This document shows positions 25,401-30,195 of a stretch of DNA of 40,597 nt, piece after piece. The notes under the pieces were generated by a model. The model saw only the letters and a program-made list of their open reading frames with translations, was not told where the DNA came from and ran no database searches. The stretch is taken from NCBI RefSeq assembly GCF_000333455.1, contig NZ_BADD01000334.1, positions 1-40,597 on the forward strand, read 5' to 3'. Position numbers and translations under genes: made by a program. The first letter of the stretch is position 1; each line of letters begins with the position of its first letter. Source of the stretch: Rhodopseudomonas sp. B29. Its GTDB lineage: Bacteria; Pseudomonadota; Alphaproteobacteria; Rhizobiales; Xanthobacteraceae.

Positions 25401-26636
25401 GCCCAGCTCACCACCACCGGCACCAATGCCGATGCCGGCGATATCAACGTGACCTCCGACAATGCCTCGATCGCCGGCGGTAGCGTGTCGGCCAACGGCG
25501 CGGCGACCTTGACGGCCGGGAGGGGCGACAACACCGGCAACAGTCTGACAACGACGCATGGCGACGCGGCGCTGTTCGCCCGTGGTCTGCTGCGCTGGAA
25601 CAACATCCAGTCGGGCGGACGCTTCGGCGCCGTGGCCTCCGGCGGTCCGATCGAACTCGGCACCGCGGTGAGCGCGGGTAGTCAGGTTCTGCTGGCCTCT
25701 GGCGATATCACCTTCGACCGGCTGCAGGCCGATGGCACCGCCACTGATCCGGGCGCGATCACGATTCACTCGCTGGGCGGCCACGTGCTCGGCAAACAGC
25801 TGCTCGCGCATGGCGGGGTCGGCATTGCCTCGGCGACTGATATCGACTTCGACCTGCTGCAGGGCGATGTCGTGGAGCTTGCGACACCGCGCAACATTTC
25901 AGTTCGCTCGCTGAGAGTGGGCCGCTCGCTGCAACTGGCAGCCGATACGATGGACGTCGCGGCGTCGCAGCTCGCGTCGCCGACACCGCTGCAGATGATG
26001 GTGACGGGCTTCGGCGACGTTGCGGCGACCTCGGCTAACCTCTCGATCGATACGCGTGCCGTCACGATCAGCCGTTACCGCGTCGTGGACTCGACAATCG
26101 CGACGACGGCCCAGCAATTCGTTCTCGAACAGGGCAATGTCGACGGACATATGCTACTCGCCGCGCCCGTCGGACTAATCCTGCTTGACGACCGCAGCCT
26201 GGCGCCGGTCAATAACGTCAATGTTCAATTGTATCAGCGTAGTCACCTGTTCACTTTGAGTCAGCTTGGTCGCACCACAATCAGCGATGCGCAGGTCGTC
26301 TGGTACGACCCGGCAGTAGCGTCGATTATCATCAACTACGCTGGGAGCGGCGGTGACGTCACCGGCACCTCGTTCATCCGCAACGCCGTGCAGGACATGC
26401 GCCAGGGTGGTGCCTTCGATGCCGGCAACGAGGCGAAGGGAGGCCTTGCGACTCTGTATCTGCTCGGGCCGCAAGGGCTGTTCCGGTCGCCGTTGGCGAT
26501 GCCGGTTGAGGCGCCGGTCGGCGGCCCGGCGGTGAACCTCGGAGGCCGGCCGAGCGAGAAGCGCAGGCCGGTTCGAGATCGGCGCGCGAGTAAACCGAAA
26601 CCGGGGAATGCGCACGTCGCATTCGCCGTGCGATAG
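13461..26636 (+). CDS. giant TpsA adhesin, C-terminal part after the in-frame stop (no own signal or ribosome site)
   Basis: This is the continuation, in the same frame, of the preceding gene: open codons resume at 13440, and the first possible start is GTG 13461. It has no signal peptide, TPS domain or convincing ribosome site, so independent expression is doubtful and it may be the rear part of a pseudogene. Its 4,391 residues comprise beta-helix sequence, a proline-rich hinge (14038-14085), more beta-helix, a less repetitive middle from about 17,800 to 22,000 with paired cysteines, and helical LGV/LGI segments (about 21,470-21,650). About seven repeats of 105 residues follow (23,436-25,560). 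The end is a strongly basic tail (RPSEKRRPVRDRRASKPKPG). The TpsB gene begins 6 nt later, as expected for one operon. Confidence 0.8.
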   Translation: MVSAVDDSEIIGIAIGVGAATGSVAGNGSIAYNAINNAVVAQIGHGVTSSDPSGVDTATVDAAAVSVTAQDGATIRGAAGAISVNFGGANAVGLSASIDQIGTYVSASILGATVTADNAMTDTAFVGGNLQAGSVIVGAASTADIISVSIGAAMSVGNSSPQASPQANLASLVQRMAPTRPTSLVGYGGGGITPPTQPQPPSTPQPPSNGLAGAGSLAMSTESTAVISTIDQGGHNRGSTVAANNNVVVSAANVDTIAAYAGAVAISINSGKGIGASVVVNTINGMTSAGIANSTVDAHAAGSAATIDNGMLATDIDPSAVVNPGSAPSLADGTTTVQGVAVVANSQQTAKTISLVAAASTAGLAISANAVTSIMGGLTQASIQSSSINTNLTAGQVSAVSVLASSASFSNNLDLGISASGSGASGTAALVINMMNRTTYAKIDSTNIGSAAVAAGAVSVFANAFQGTATEVVGAAGSGSSGALAGSALTNQFQASTIATFDHGTTYASSLSVIANGKNGFFGALGAGAAGSTAGIGATVLVALFDNTVTARVGDRDASTAATTINLTGALSVLASNTTDMNSYAIVGALGGTAGIAAQFSGIFVDNNVSAELDNATVTITSAAAQPPVTTVAATETDSIAPVVGGLSGGGTVGVGAAVNLVMLNSSTAAQIAGSTLNTPGAVVVSALSTRDVNPVTVVASLSGQVGLAGTVGIVRVGSGATTDDMSVLNSGANSNDPNSGTLGNAGAATGTNLVGMVSGGVDGISAQILSSNVTASSIGVGATARTSVQNAVGALAIGVGVTGEGAAVAITEVDQQVTAKTSGGTLTAPMIMIQATAGNHGGYAASSIGAAGAGGFYVGMGAAVGKAQINNTVVAELGSTTNGGSTGLASGSVSVAASDNSTANASGYGLGVGLGAVGLSLATATRTSSVTADIAAATTVSNFEGVTVIASTGGGLSSNTVAGAAGIISGAGASATSTDGVTVLAKVGAGSTITAGDAGLLVSASAAPVVSSSSIGVAAGNVGIGASVAMSNVDIQVNAFVDDNSTISGGPLSITASALVPTSEHSASASAVGSGGGMMLGLQATYVQASNTSRVNAYGGKNLHLPTADVTIAAENDTNQYASGTGIAGGYIGAGATVAETSSYTRTNAYLDTGAVTNTTGALSISATGADSNTSNSIAGSGGFVAGAAAVATTSADNITTAELRGGSSTNTLYLAGLGINAQHTATYAANGDAYQASAVGASGGQGTNTVTSTVNANVGPNLIVHSAGGNMNVIASDSVNQTSGGARAGSGGVLAGAATISQATVTQTVNALIGNNTILSLDDNPATSIALINIEAYNFLNTTDTVSMNVGGLFAGGGASSTMDATTHNTVTISDGVRLFSAGGIAIGTAANMTANNNANANFYGLVSGGSASANAVQNAWQAVNVGAANIQAWGLINIYAGQSGDGSYTTKIKSNGTTVVYNYTVSSIVSASVAHWGGATANSYTNLNLATGSAVLGANNVFLGADPGATITNGSGSLYSPFLSIFSSVDRDNRSATPVTSGDVMMDGLVAAGIHNQQIITISYGGQVTYSSGGSPCDAAALLCALSLVQVSDPTQFNPIVSYNNQTIQYALVPGFNPKQDVLNQIASLSGLTVAQVQSAVAAGQSIAAVNDDAAGTKQRQIATYLQQLPYMSDQTGAAYAFGNILGSAGNVSILATTLHGDIVNGVTPTVMARDSAKISIDNQGLDFLFTSQLTLSSITGGNVNFLLANESNIVRDATHGITIVRDQSAQTPTISLTASWSATNDARQPVDQNGNLLTTTPDIYLGGTVTNVSGLLNIVDQLGNVLITRDVRAGTVVMTVPNGLIGGNLGANSVYNTNYDVAAQWTGVEYRPTDVLTAVYAAATYMGMYGTGDGTLAIGGNWGMFPYYYYTNQQGYSGTQATVTSTCANGACDASTVFTARMLAAYYDGANNSSPSLYSWIFLPVGEGVTPSSGGTAASWVRNQYLNQAYSGDSGPINYATGGNFFQVVQIQNQVVNGVQAQSTSTASSGSLVTAGKALILSASAINVNGTLEVGQSSNYSVNIGSSAQTQIAWINADPARLAAAQASAAAGKYYDLTNYITTVNANDVKVTASYDALTNQILLSPVVQGTGGYVYLNGTILSTSTSGSSQGNIIVHGGAGTVTVNNTTGTTLVTNTINTGVSAASVVQIVDHGQNQTKWYVYNAGAPADQQVTIYVANGITAGSYAGLQGVTTANSGLTYQPANLLYQWTDSASLSRTATNDMSVFGWHFDQTGSVYQTIDNYWSRSAPQIVAGTQSANFQESVWATGSYTGYQVSTGSDKCCGTDFHGTWYQERFDHLQLVMTNSVKANYAIGISFTGGGTSNIAVTSNASVIVNASINNLQGNTAITTTGANSAIVAGAAPFVSGVSVALNGQGGVGTATAPIPIATYGSTFSASSIDHEIAVTAAGALNINQVSVNPGVSGNAPRGDVYITAAGDITAASAYNVSNPVISGRSITINTTGGAIGARTSTDSTGLVLTNINPIVIQATGTALSNGNYDGGLLNSTSENGTYLVQSSGDLRIGQVTSHGAVFLAAMGSDGRSASILNGVTTGGLTADQSAYLASVWANLNLLGTGIAGAVTSYQAMINAAYNDYWQLRNMAFAADGTYSITPLGAQTIAAQLAAKLGVDPSHISTAQIETEAMNRFAKDEYLLGITAEKVAAQLGIPVAQVSQAQVAAALPVSLDVLFGTSAGQTSQFQWAVQTADLTAALAPGGYSATFSYTLPTTSTLYASLTSGSRWTLDQLTYTVSPGANPENGVSAPAIGDLPLNVSGRQVMLYSPNGNIGSLATPVTFSFRSDDASNLTDAQKALLASAGPGQLSVTTAPVAGAGGVSQYTVTIQQQSLLMVNAVGPVSAKALAQVYLGSAGDMPLGGIPTSSYGPMTAAYSAGVQTTQPGQVRLQAHGSILGGTPGQVAISGNIASLTLIADTGSIGQALTSTTDGRLLLALTGSTNGVVDQVQARQGVYLRQTTGDLILGNVNAADVQFSASGSIYAEAGFTDRNAVHIVATSLDLQAGGSISFNGASFQPLQLNVSGPITGSAVGAISLLSLRATGAMIVGTATGGSLTAGGALTLNSVSNGITINGDVQGGGAVQIIANGAILFGNGLVTDPVTLQSTGAGVTLISSTLSMGNYTDIAAAGAISVTTTGDATIGRLTSALATGDAITIVAGGPSTTGGIFINGDGRANLVATGSSADVSLTASGAIGTSAAWLQMSSPLTHLSGGADVYLIALSGLHITSATASGSFMLYGQGALTLDPITAGTQVSIAGSSTLTLDTVSSGGSQILHATGGVSFTELTTNGIAGANGDLGNITVTSDGGSIGGGSVAANGSATLTAATTLTGATLTATHGLASLTAAGLINWTTLTAGTTIGARSTADALQLGSTSSGGTQTLRAANDVTYTRLATTGITGSDAGDINVTSDNGAVTGGSVAANGSAMLTAATTLTGTTLAATHGSAGLTAGGLIDWTSLTAGTTLGASSTGGAIQLVSTSSGGTQTLSAAGDVTFTQLTTSGITGGDVGDINVTAQNGAITGATNNSISANGSATLIAATTLTGSALTATHGPASLTAGGLIDWTTLTSGTTLGARSTGGAIQLGSTSSGGTQTLRAANDVTFTQLATTGITGGDVGDINVVSDNAAIAGGSVSANGSATLTAATTLAGSTLAATHGFASLTAGDLIDWTSLTAGTTLGARSTAGALQLGTTSSGGTQTLRAANDVTFTRLAATGIPGGDAGDINVTSDQGAITGAPAGSSITTNGSATLMAATTLTGTTLAAATGAASLTAGGLIDWTSLTAGTTLGVNSTGATIQLDNAQSGGTQKLHAAQAISFAQLTTTGIAGGDAGDINVTSDNSSITGTGVSASGSANLAAATTLTGTTLSVASGSASLTAGGLITWTSLTAGAALAVNSTAAAIQLGTASSGGTQNLHASQGINFAQLTTTGTNADAGDINVTSDNASIAGGSVSANGAATLTAGRGDNTGNSLTTTHGDAALFARGLLRWNNIQSGGRFGAVASGGPIELGTAVSAGSQVLLASGDITFDRLQADGTATDPGAITIHSLGGHVLGKQLLAHGGVGIASATDIDFDLLQGDVVELATPRNISVRSLRVGRSLQLAADTMDVAASQLASPTPLQMMVTGFGDVAATSANLSIDTRAVTISRYRVVDSTIATTAQQFVLEQGNVDGHMLLAAPVGLILLDDRSLAPVNNVNVQLYQRSHLFTLSQLGRTTISDAQVVWYDPAVASIIINYAGSGGDVTGTSFIRNAVQDMRQGGAFDAGNEAKGGLATLYLLGPQGLFRSPLAMPVEAPVGGPAVNLGGRPSEKRRPVRDRRASKPKPGNAHVAFAVR
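23436..25560 (+). repeat. seven tandem repeats of about 105 codons within the adhesin
   Basis: The motif (A/N)(T/M)L-x-AATTL-x-G recurs with its leucine codon at 23601, 23916, 24240, 24555, 24882, 25197 and 25509. The spacings are 315, 324, 315, 327, 315 and 312 nt, all multiples of three. Each unit continues with SLTAGGLIDWTSLTAGTTLG, then LQLGSTSSGGTQTLRAANDV, then ITGGDAGDINVTSDNGAI. The last copy is partial and diverged. Length differences come from 3-4 codon insertions such as ATNNSIS. Similarity at DNA level makes the region prone to copy-number change. Confidence 0.85.
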
Positions 26637-26642
26637 ACGACG

Positions 26643-28319
26643 ATGTCGCCACATCGAACCATCCAGCGGCCCGTGCGAGCAGGGCCGCTTGTCGGTTTAG
26701 CGGCCGCACTGTGGAGCTGCGCCGCATCGGCGCAGTCGGCCTTGCCGCAGGTCGATCCCGGCCAGATCGAGCGCGATGTCGAACGTCAGCGCCAGCGCAT
26801 CGAGCAGCAGCAACAGGCGCCGAAGCAGCTCGGGCCGGCGGTGACCGGCCCCGCGCGGCCGCCCGCGATCGTCATCCCCGGCGGCGGCCCGCGTTTTCTG
26901 CTGAAGAACGTGGAGTTCGACAACTCCGCATTCCTGTCCAAGGAAGAACTCGCCGCGATCGCCGCCAAGTATATCGGCCAGCAGATCGATATCGCCGGGC
27001 TGCAGACCATGGTGGCCGAGGTCAACAAGCTTTATGTCGACCGCGGCATCGTCACCGCGATCGCGACGCTGCCGCCGCAGACTGCGACTGCCGGCGCCAT
27101 CAAGGTGGCGCTCACCGAAGGCAAGCTGCAGAAGGCCGTCATCGAAGGCAACAAGCAGACCTCGACGCGCTACATCGAGTGGAGCATCCATCCGCCGCCG
27201 GGCGAAGTGCTCGATGTGCCGAAGCTGACCAACGACGTCACCTGGTTCAACCGCACAAACGACGTCCAGATCAAGGCACTGCTGCAGCCGGGCGCCGATT
27301 TCGGTCTCACCGATCTGCAACTCGCGGCCATCGAGCCGGCACGCAACACGCTGCAGCTGTTCGCCGACAACCAGGGCGTTCAGACCACCGGCCGCGGCCA
27401 GCTCGGCGTCTACTACAAGCTGCATGGTCTCGCCGGCATCGATGACCGTTTCACGTTCTACGGCATCAAGTCGGAGGGCAATCTCAGCGGCAACGTCGCC
27501 TACAACATGCCGTTCAATCCCTGGGGTGGTCGGGTTGGCGTCAGCTACACCGACGGCAAAATCAAGGTCATCCGCGGTCCGTTCGAATCCTTCAACGTCA
27601 CCGGCAAGTCCGACCAGGCGGCGGTGAACGTGTCGCAGCCGTTCATCGCCAATCAGAATTGGCTGATGCAGGCGATCGGCGCCTACGCCTATGGCAACTC
27701 GGAGACCGATTTCACCGGCGTGGCAATCACCAGCGGTCGTTATCAGAAGGCGACGGGCGGCGTTTCGATCAGCGCCATCGGCGACAATTACTCGTTCACC
27801 TTCGCGCCGGCCTATAACAACGTGGTCTGGACCGACAAGATCTTCGGCGGCGTGCGCAATTTCGACACCACGACCGGCACGCTCAACGGCACCGTGAAAT
27901 TTCCGCTCGACTTCTACGCCGTCGGGCTCGGCAGCTATCAGTACACCTACGCCAAGCTGGTCCCTGGCGATCAGTTGTTTTCGGTCGGCGGCCCGACCAC
28001 GGTGCGCGGTTTCCCGACCAACGTGGTCGCCGGCGACAGCGGCTATTACTACAACGCCGAGCTGCACCGGAACATGTCGGACGTGATAAAGGGGCTCGAT
28101 CTCTTCGTCTTCATCGACGGCGGCTCGGTGTATTCGACCGCGCCGCATCGAACCATCCTGAATTCGTCCGGCGCCGGGCTGTCCTGGACGCCGGTCGAGT
28201 CGCTGACGCTGGAGGCGAGCTTCGGCGTGCCTTGGCGGCCCGTCGTCCCCAATCAATCACATGGCGAATTTTACGGACGCGTCAGCTTCCGGCCTTTGGC
28301 CCTGCTGAACGTCAAATGA
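26643..28319 (+). CDS. TpsB/ShlB-FhaC family outer-membrane transporter
   Basis: The 558-residue protein has a signal peptide (cleavage likely after ASA at about residue 30) and a Gln/Arg-rich periplasmic helix (residues 40-62). POTRA domains start at residue 85 (FLLKNVEFDNSAFLSKEELA; YVDRGIVTAIATLPPQ; EGKLQKAVIEGN). A 16-strand-type beta barrel with alternating aromatic strands follows. The family-defining lid-loop motif VRGF is at residues 454-457 and a FIDGGSV strand lies near the end. TpsB proteins export the cognate TpsA across the outer membrane by recognising its TPS domain. It starts 6 nt after the adhesin stop, so the pair is co-transcribed. An intact transporter next to an interrupted adhesin is worth noting. 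Confidence 0.92.
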   Translation: MSPHRTIQRPVRAGPLVGLAAALWSCAASAQSALPQVDPGQIERDVERQRQRIEQQQQAPKQLGPAVTGPARPPAIVIPGGGPRFLLKNVEFDNSAFLSKEELAAIAAKYIGQQIDIAGLQTMVAEVNKLYVDRGIVTAIATLPPQTATAGAIKVALTEGKLQKAVIEGNKQTSTRYIEWSIHPPPGEVLDVPKLTNDVTWFNRTNDVQIKALLQPGADFGLTDLQLAAIEPARNTLQLFADNQGVQTTGRGQLGVYYKLHGLAGIDDRFTFYGIKSEGNLSGNVAYNMPFNPWGGRVGVSYTDGKIKVIRGPFESFNVTGKSDQAAVNVSQPFIANQNWLMQAIGAYAYGNSETDFTGVAITSGRYQKATGGVSISAIGDNYSFTFAPAYNNVVWTDKIFGGVRNFDTTTGTLNGTVKFPLDFYAVGLGSYQYTYAKLVPGDQLFSVGGPTTVRGFPTNVVAGDSGYYYNAELHRNMSDVIKGLDLFVFIDGGSVYSTAPHRTILNSSGAGLSWTPVESLTLEASFGVPWRPVVPNQSHGEFYGRVSFRPLALLNVK

Positions 28320-28357
28320 TCGCGCGCTCGCGCGCAACCACCGAAAGGAAACGACCA

Positions 28358-29089
28358 ATGACCATGAAGATTTCACGCCTGTCCCTGCTGATCGCCGCAT
28401 CGGCGCTGGTGATCGGGATCCAGAGCGAGGCGCGGAGCCAGGCTGCTGCACCGGCGGTCAAGCGTGAGCGTCCGGCGCAGGCCGCGCCTGCGGCTTCCGC
28501 GGCGACGCCGTCCGCTCCGACCCGTGTCGATGCCGGAGCGGAGGCCGAAGTCGACGGATTCCGCTCGGCCAAATTCGGCATGAACGAGGCCGAAGTGAAG
28601 AATGCGATCGTCAAGGACTTCGGCGTCAAGCCGGATGCGATCAAGGAGCAGGCTAATCCGGGCGAACGCACCAAGGTGCTGATCGTCAAAGTGCCGGAAG
28701 TGCTGCCCGGTGGCGGCACGGCTGAAGTGTCTTATGTGATCGGCTATCAGACCAAGAAGCTGATCCAGGTGTCGCTGGCGTGGTCCAAGGCCACCGACGA
28801 GAAGATGACGCCGGAGCAGCTGTTCTCCAATTCCAGTGTGCTGCGCTCGCATTTCGTCGGTGAGGGGTTCAAGCCGGACACCATCGCCACCAACATGCCG
28901 ATCGCCGGCGGCCTGTTGATGTTCCGCGGCAGCGACGCCAAGGATCGCACCGTCATGATGATTCTGCAGGGCGCGATGACCCAGGGCACCGACAATCAGC
29001 GCATCCTGACGCCGAGCAATCTCCTGCTGTTCTATATCGCCGACGCCAAGGCACCGGACGTGTATCGGCTGCCAGCGGGCTCGTTCTGA
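28358..29089 (+). CDS. exported protein of unknown function in the TPS operon
   Basis: ATG 28358 is preceded by AAAGGAA at 7 nt and opens a 243-residue protein with a signal peptide (MKISRLSLLIAASALVIGIQ, cleavage near SQA). An Ala/Pro-rich linker leads to a compact domain beginning FRSAKFGMNEAEVKNAIVKD. It has GTAEVSYVIGYQTKKLIQVS, a FSNSSVLRSHF segment and MPIAGGLLMFRGSDAKDRTV, and ends in LPAGSF. I do not recognise a named family. It lies 38 nt after the TpsB gene on the same strand. A periplasmic accessory role in adhesin export, stability or sensing is inferred from position only. The frame extends upstream to 28232 inside the TpsB gene, but the internal ATG with signal peptide is far more likely. 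Confidence 0.8.
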   Translation: MTMKISRLSLLIAASALVIGIQSEARSQAAAPAVKRERPAQAAPAASAATPSAPTRVDAGAEAEVDGFRSAKFGMNEAEVKNAIVKDFGVKPDAIKEQANPGERTKVLIVKVPEVLPGGGTAEVSYVIGYQTKKLIQVSLAWSKATDEKMTPEQLFSNSSVLRSHFVGEGFKPDTIATNMPIAGGLLMFRGSDAKDRTVMMILQGAMTQGTDNQRILTPSNLLLFYIADAKAPDVYRLPAGSF

Positions 29090-29098
29090 GTCCGTTCG

Positions 29099-29980
29099 TC
29101 ACCCCGGTGGTACGCGATTTTGAACATGGACTTGGATCGTTGCGGTTGTTCCCACGATCAGACGATCGATATCCTTGCTCTCGATCCGGACGCGCACCGG
29201 GATGCGCTGGGCGAGCCTGACCCACGAGAATGATGGATTGACGCTGGCAAGCAGGCTTGAGCCGAGGGTTCTGTCGCGATCTTCGATACCCCTGGCGATA
29301 CTTTCGATTCGGCCGCGCAGCTTAGCTCCACCCATCAGCTTCACATCGACGACGTCGCCGACATGAATTCGAGGAATCTTGGTTTCCTCGAAATAGCCTT
29401 CGACGTGCACGGTTTCGGTATCGATCAGCGCCATGATGCCGCGCCCGGCGGCAACATAGGCGCCTGGTCGCAAGTCGAAATTCGTCACGCGACCGCTTGC
29501 GGGCGCCCGGAGTTCGGATCGGTCGAGATTGAGACGTGCGATCGCCAGATCGGCGGCAGCTTGATTGTACAGCGCCTTTGCCTGCAGGTCCGCGGCGCGG
29601 ACCGCCTCGCGCTGCTGCTGCGAGACGACTCCCTCGCTGAGCTTTTCGTATCGGGCGCGATCGCCGCCGGCCTTTTCGGCTGCGGCTTTGCGGCTGGCCA
29701 AGGCGGCCTCGGCTTGGCTCACCGCGAGGCGAAAACGCTCGGGATCCAGCCGCAGCATGACGTCGCCTTTGTGGACGAGTTGGTTGTCTTTGATGAGGAC
29801 CTCGTCGACAAGACCCGATACGTCCGGAGCGACGGCGATGATGTCGGCGCGGACGCGGCCGTCGCGAGTCCACGGGGCCGTTTCGTAATGCTCCCACATA
29901 CCGATGCCGACCGGTGCCGCGACGCTCACCACCAGGACAGTGAGCATCACACGGGGAAACATGGAACTCATTATTGTCAT
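29099..29980 (-). CDS. HlyD/AaeA-like periplasmic adaptor of an efflux system
   Basis: The 293-residue protein has an N-terminal membrane anchor (about residues 8-26; MLTVLVVSVAAPVGIG). A biotinyl-lipoyl-like segment (RVRADIIAVAPDVSGLVDEV; VHKGDVMLRLDP) and a helical hairpin (FRLAVSQAEAALASRKAAAE) follow. Then come the second lipoyl half (RSELRAPASGRVTNFDLRPG) and a beta domain. This is the membrane-fusion protein architecture of the AaeA/EmrA type. Its ATG overlaps the stop of the DUF1656 gene by 4 nt, so it is the last gene of the efflux operon. It is convergent with the exported-protein gene, 9 nt apart. The frame extends upstream to 30229, but that part lies wholly inside the neighbouring gene. 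Confidence 0.85.
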   Translation of the reverse strand: MTIMSSMFPRVMLTVLVVSVAAPVGIGMWEHYETAPWTRDGRVRADIIAVAPDVSGLVDEVLIKDNQLVHKGDVMLRLDPERFRLAVSQAEAALASRKAAAEKAGGDRARYEKLSEGVVSQQQREAVRAADLQAKALYNQAAADLAIARLNLDRSELRAPASGRVTNFDLRPGAYVAAGRGIMALIDTETVHVEGYFEETKIPRIHVGDVVDVKLMGGAKLRGRIESIARGIEDRDRTLGSSLLASVNPSFSWVRLAQRIPVRVRIESKDIDRLIVGTTATIQVHVQNRVPPG

Positions 29981-30195
29981 AGCGGCAGCTTTCCCAGAAC
30001 GACGTAGAAGATCTTGACCAGAATGACGAAGATGCCGAAGTCGAACAGCGCGGGGTGCCACGCATACTTTCGAATATCGATGCCGATGAATTTGCGGTTC
30101 GCCACGGAGGCGATGAGGCAGGCCGCGAGCGCGCAAGCACAGGCCAGGGCAAACGTCGGAAAGTAGACGCCGGCGATGGCGATTTCCTCGTTCAT
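29977..30195 (-). CDS. DUF1656 (AaeX-like) small membrane protein
   Basis: The 72-residue protein has two membrane segments (about residues 8-30 and 47-68) and the pattern NEEIAIAGVYFPTF followed by WHPALFDFGIFVILV, typical of the DUF1656 family. AaeX, encoded with the aromatic-acid exporter AaeAB in enterobacteria, belongs to this family; its exact role is unknown. Four-nt ATGA overlaps join it to the FUSC gene before and the adaptor gene after it. Confidence 0.85.
   Translation of the reverse strand: MNEEIAIAGVYFPTFALACACALAACLIASVANRKFIGIDIRKYAWHPALFDFGIFVILVKIFYVVLGKLPL

Noticed and set aside
23436..25560. CRISPR array or DNA-level satellite
   Set aside because: Units are about 315 nt, in frame, without spacers and encode repeating protein; they are adhesin repeats.
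26400..26636. Contact-dependent-inhibition toxin at the adhesin C-terminus with a small immunity gene
   Set aside because: There is no VENN-type boundary or variable toxin domain, and the next gene 6 nt on is TpsB, leaving no room for an immunity gene.
26697..28256. A 519-codon minus-strand frame opposite the TpsB gene
   Set aside because: Composition is typical of an antisense shadow; the plus-strand gene has clear POTRA and VRGF motifs.
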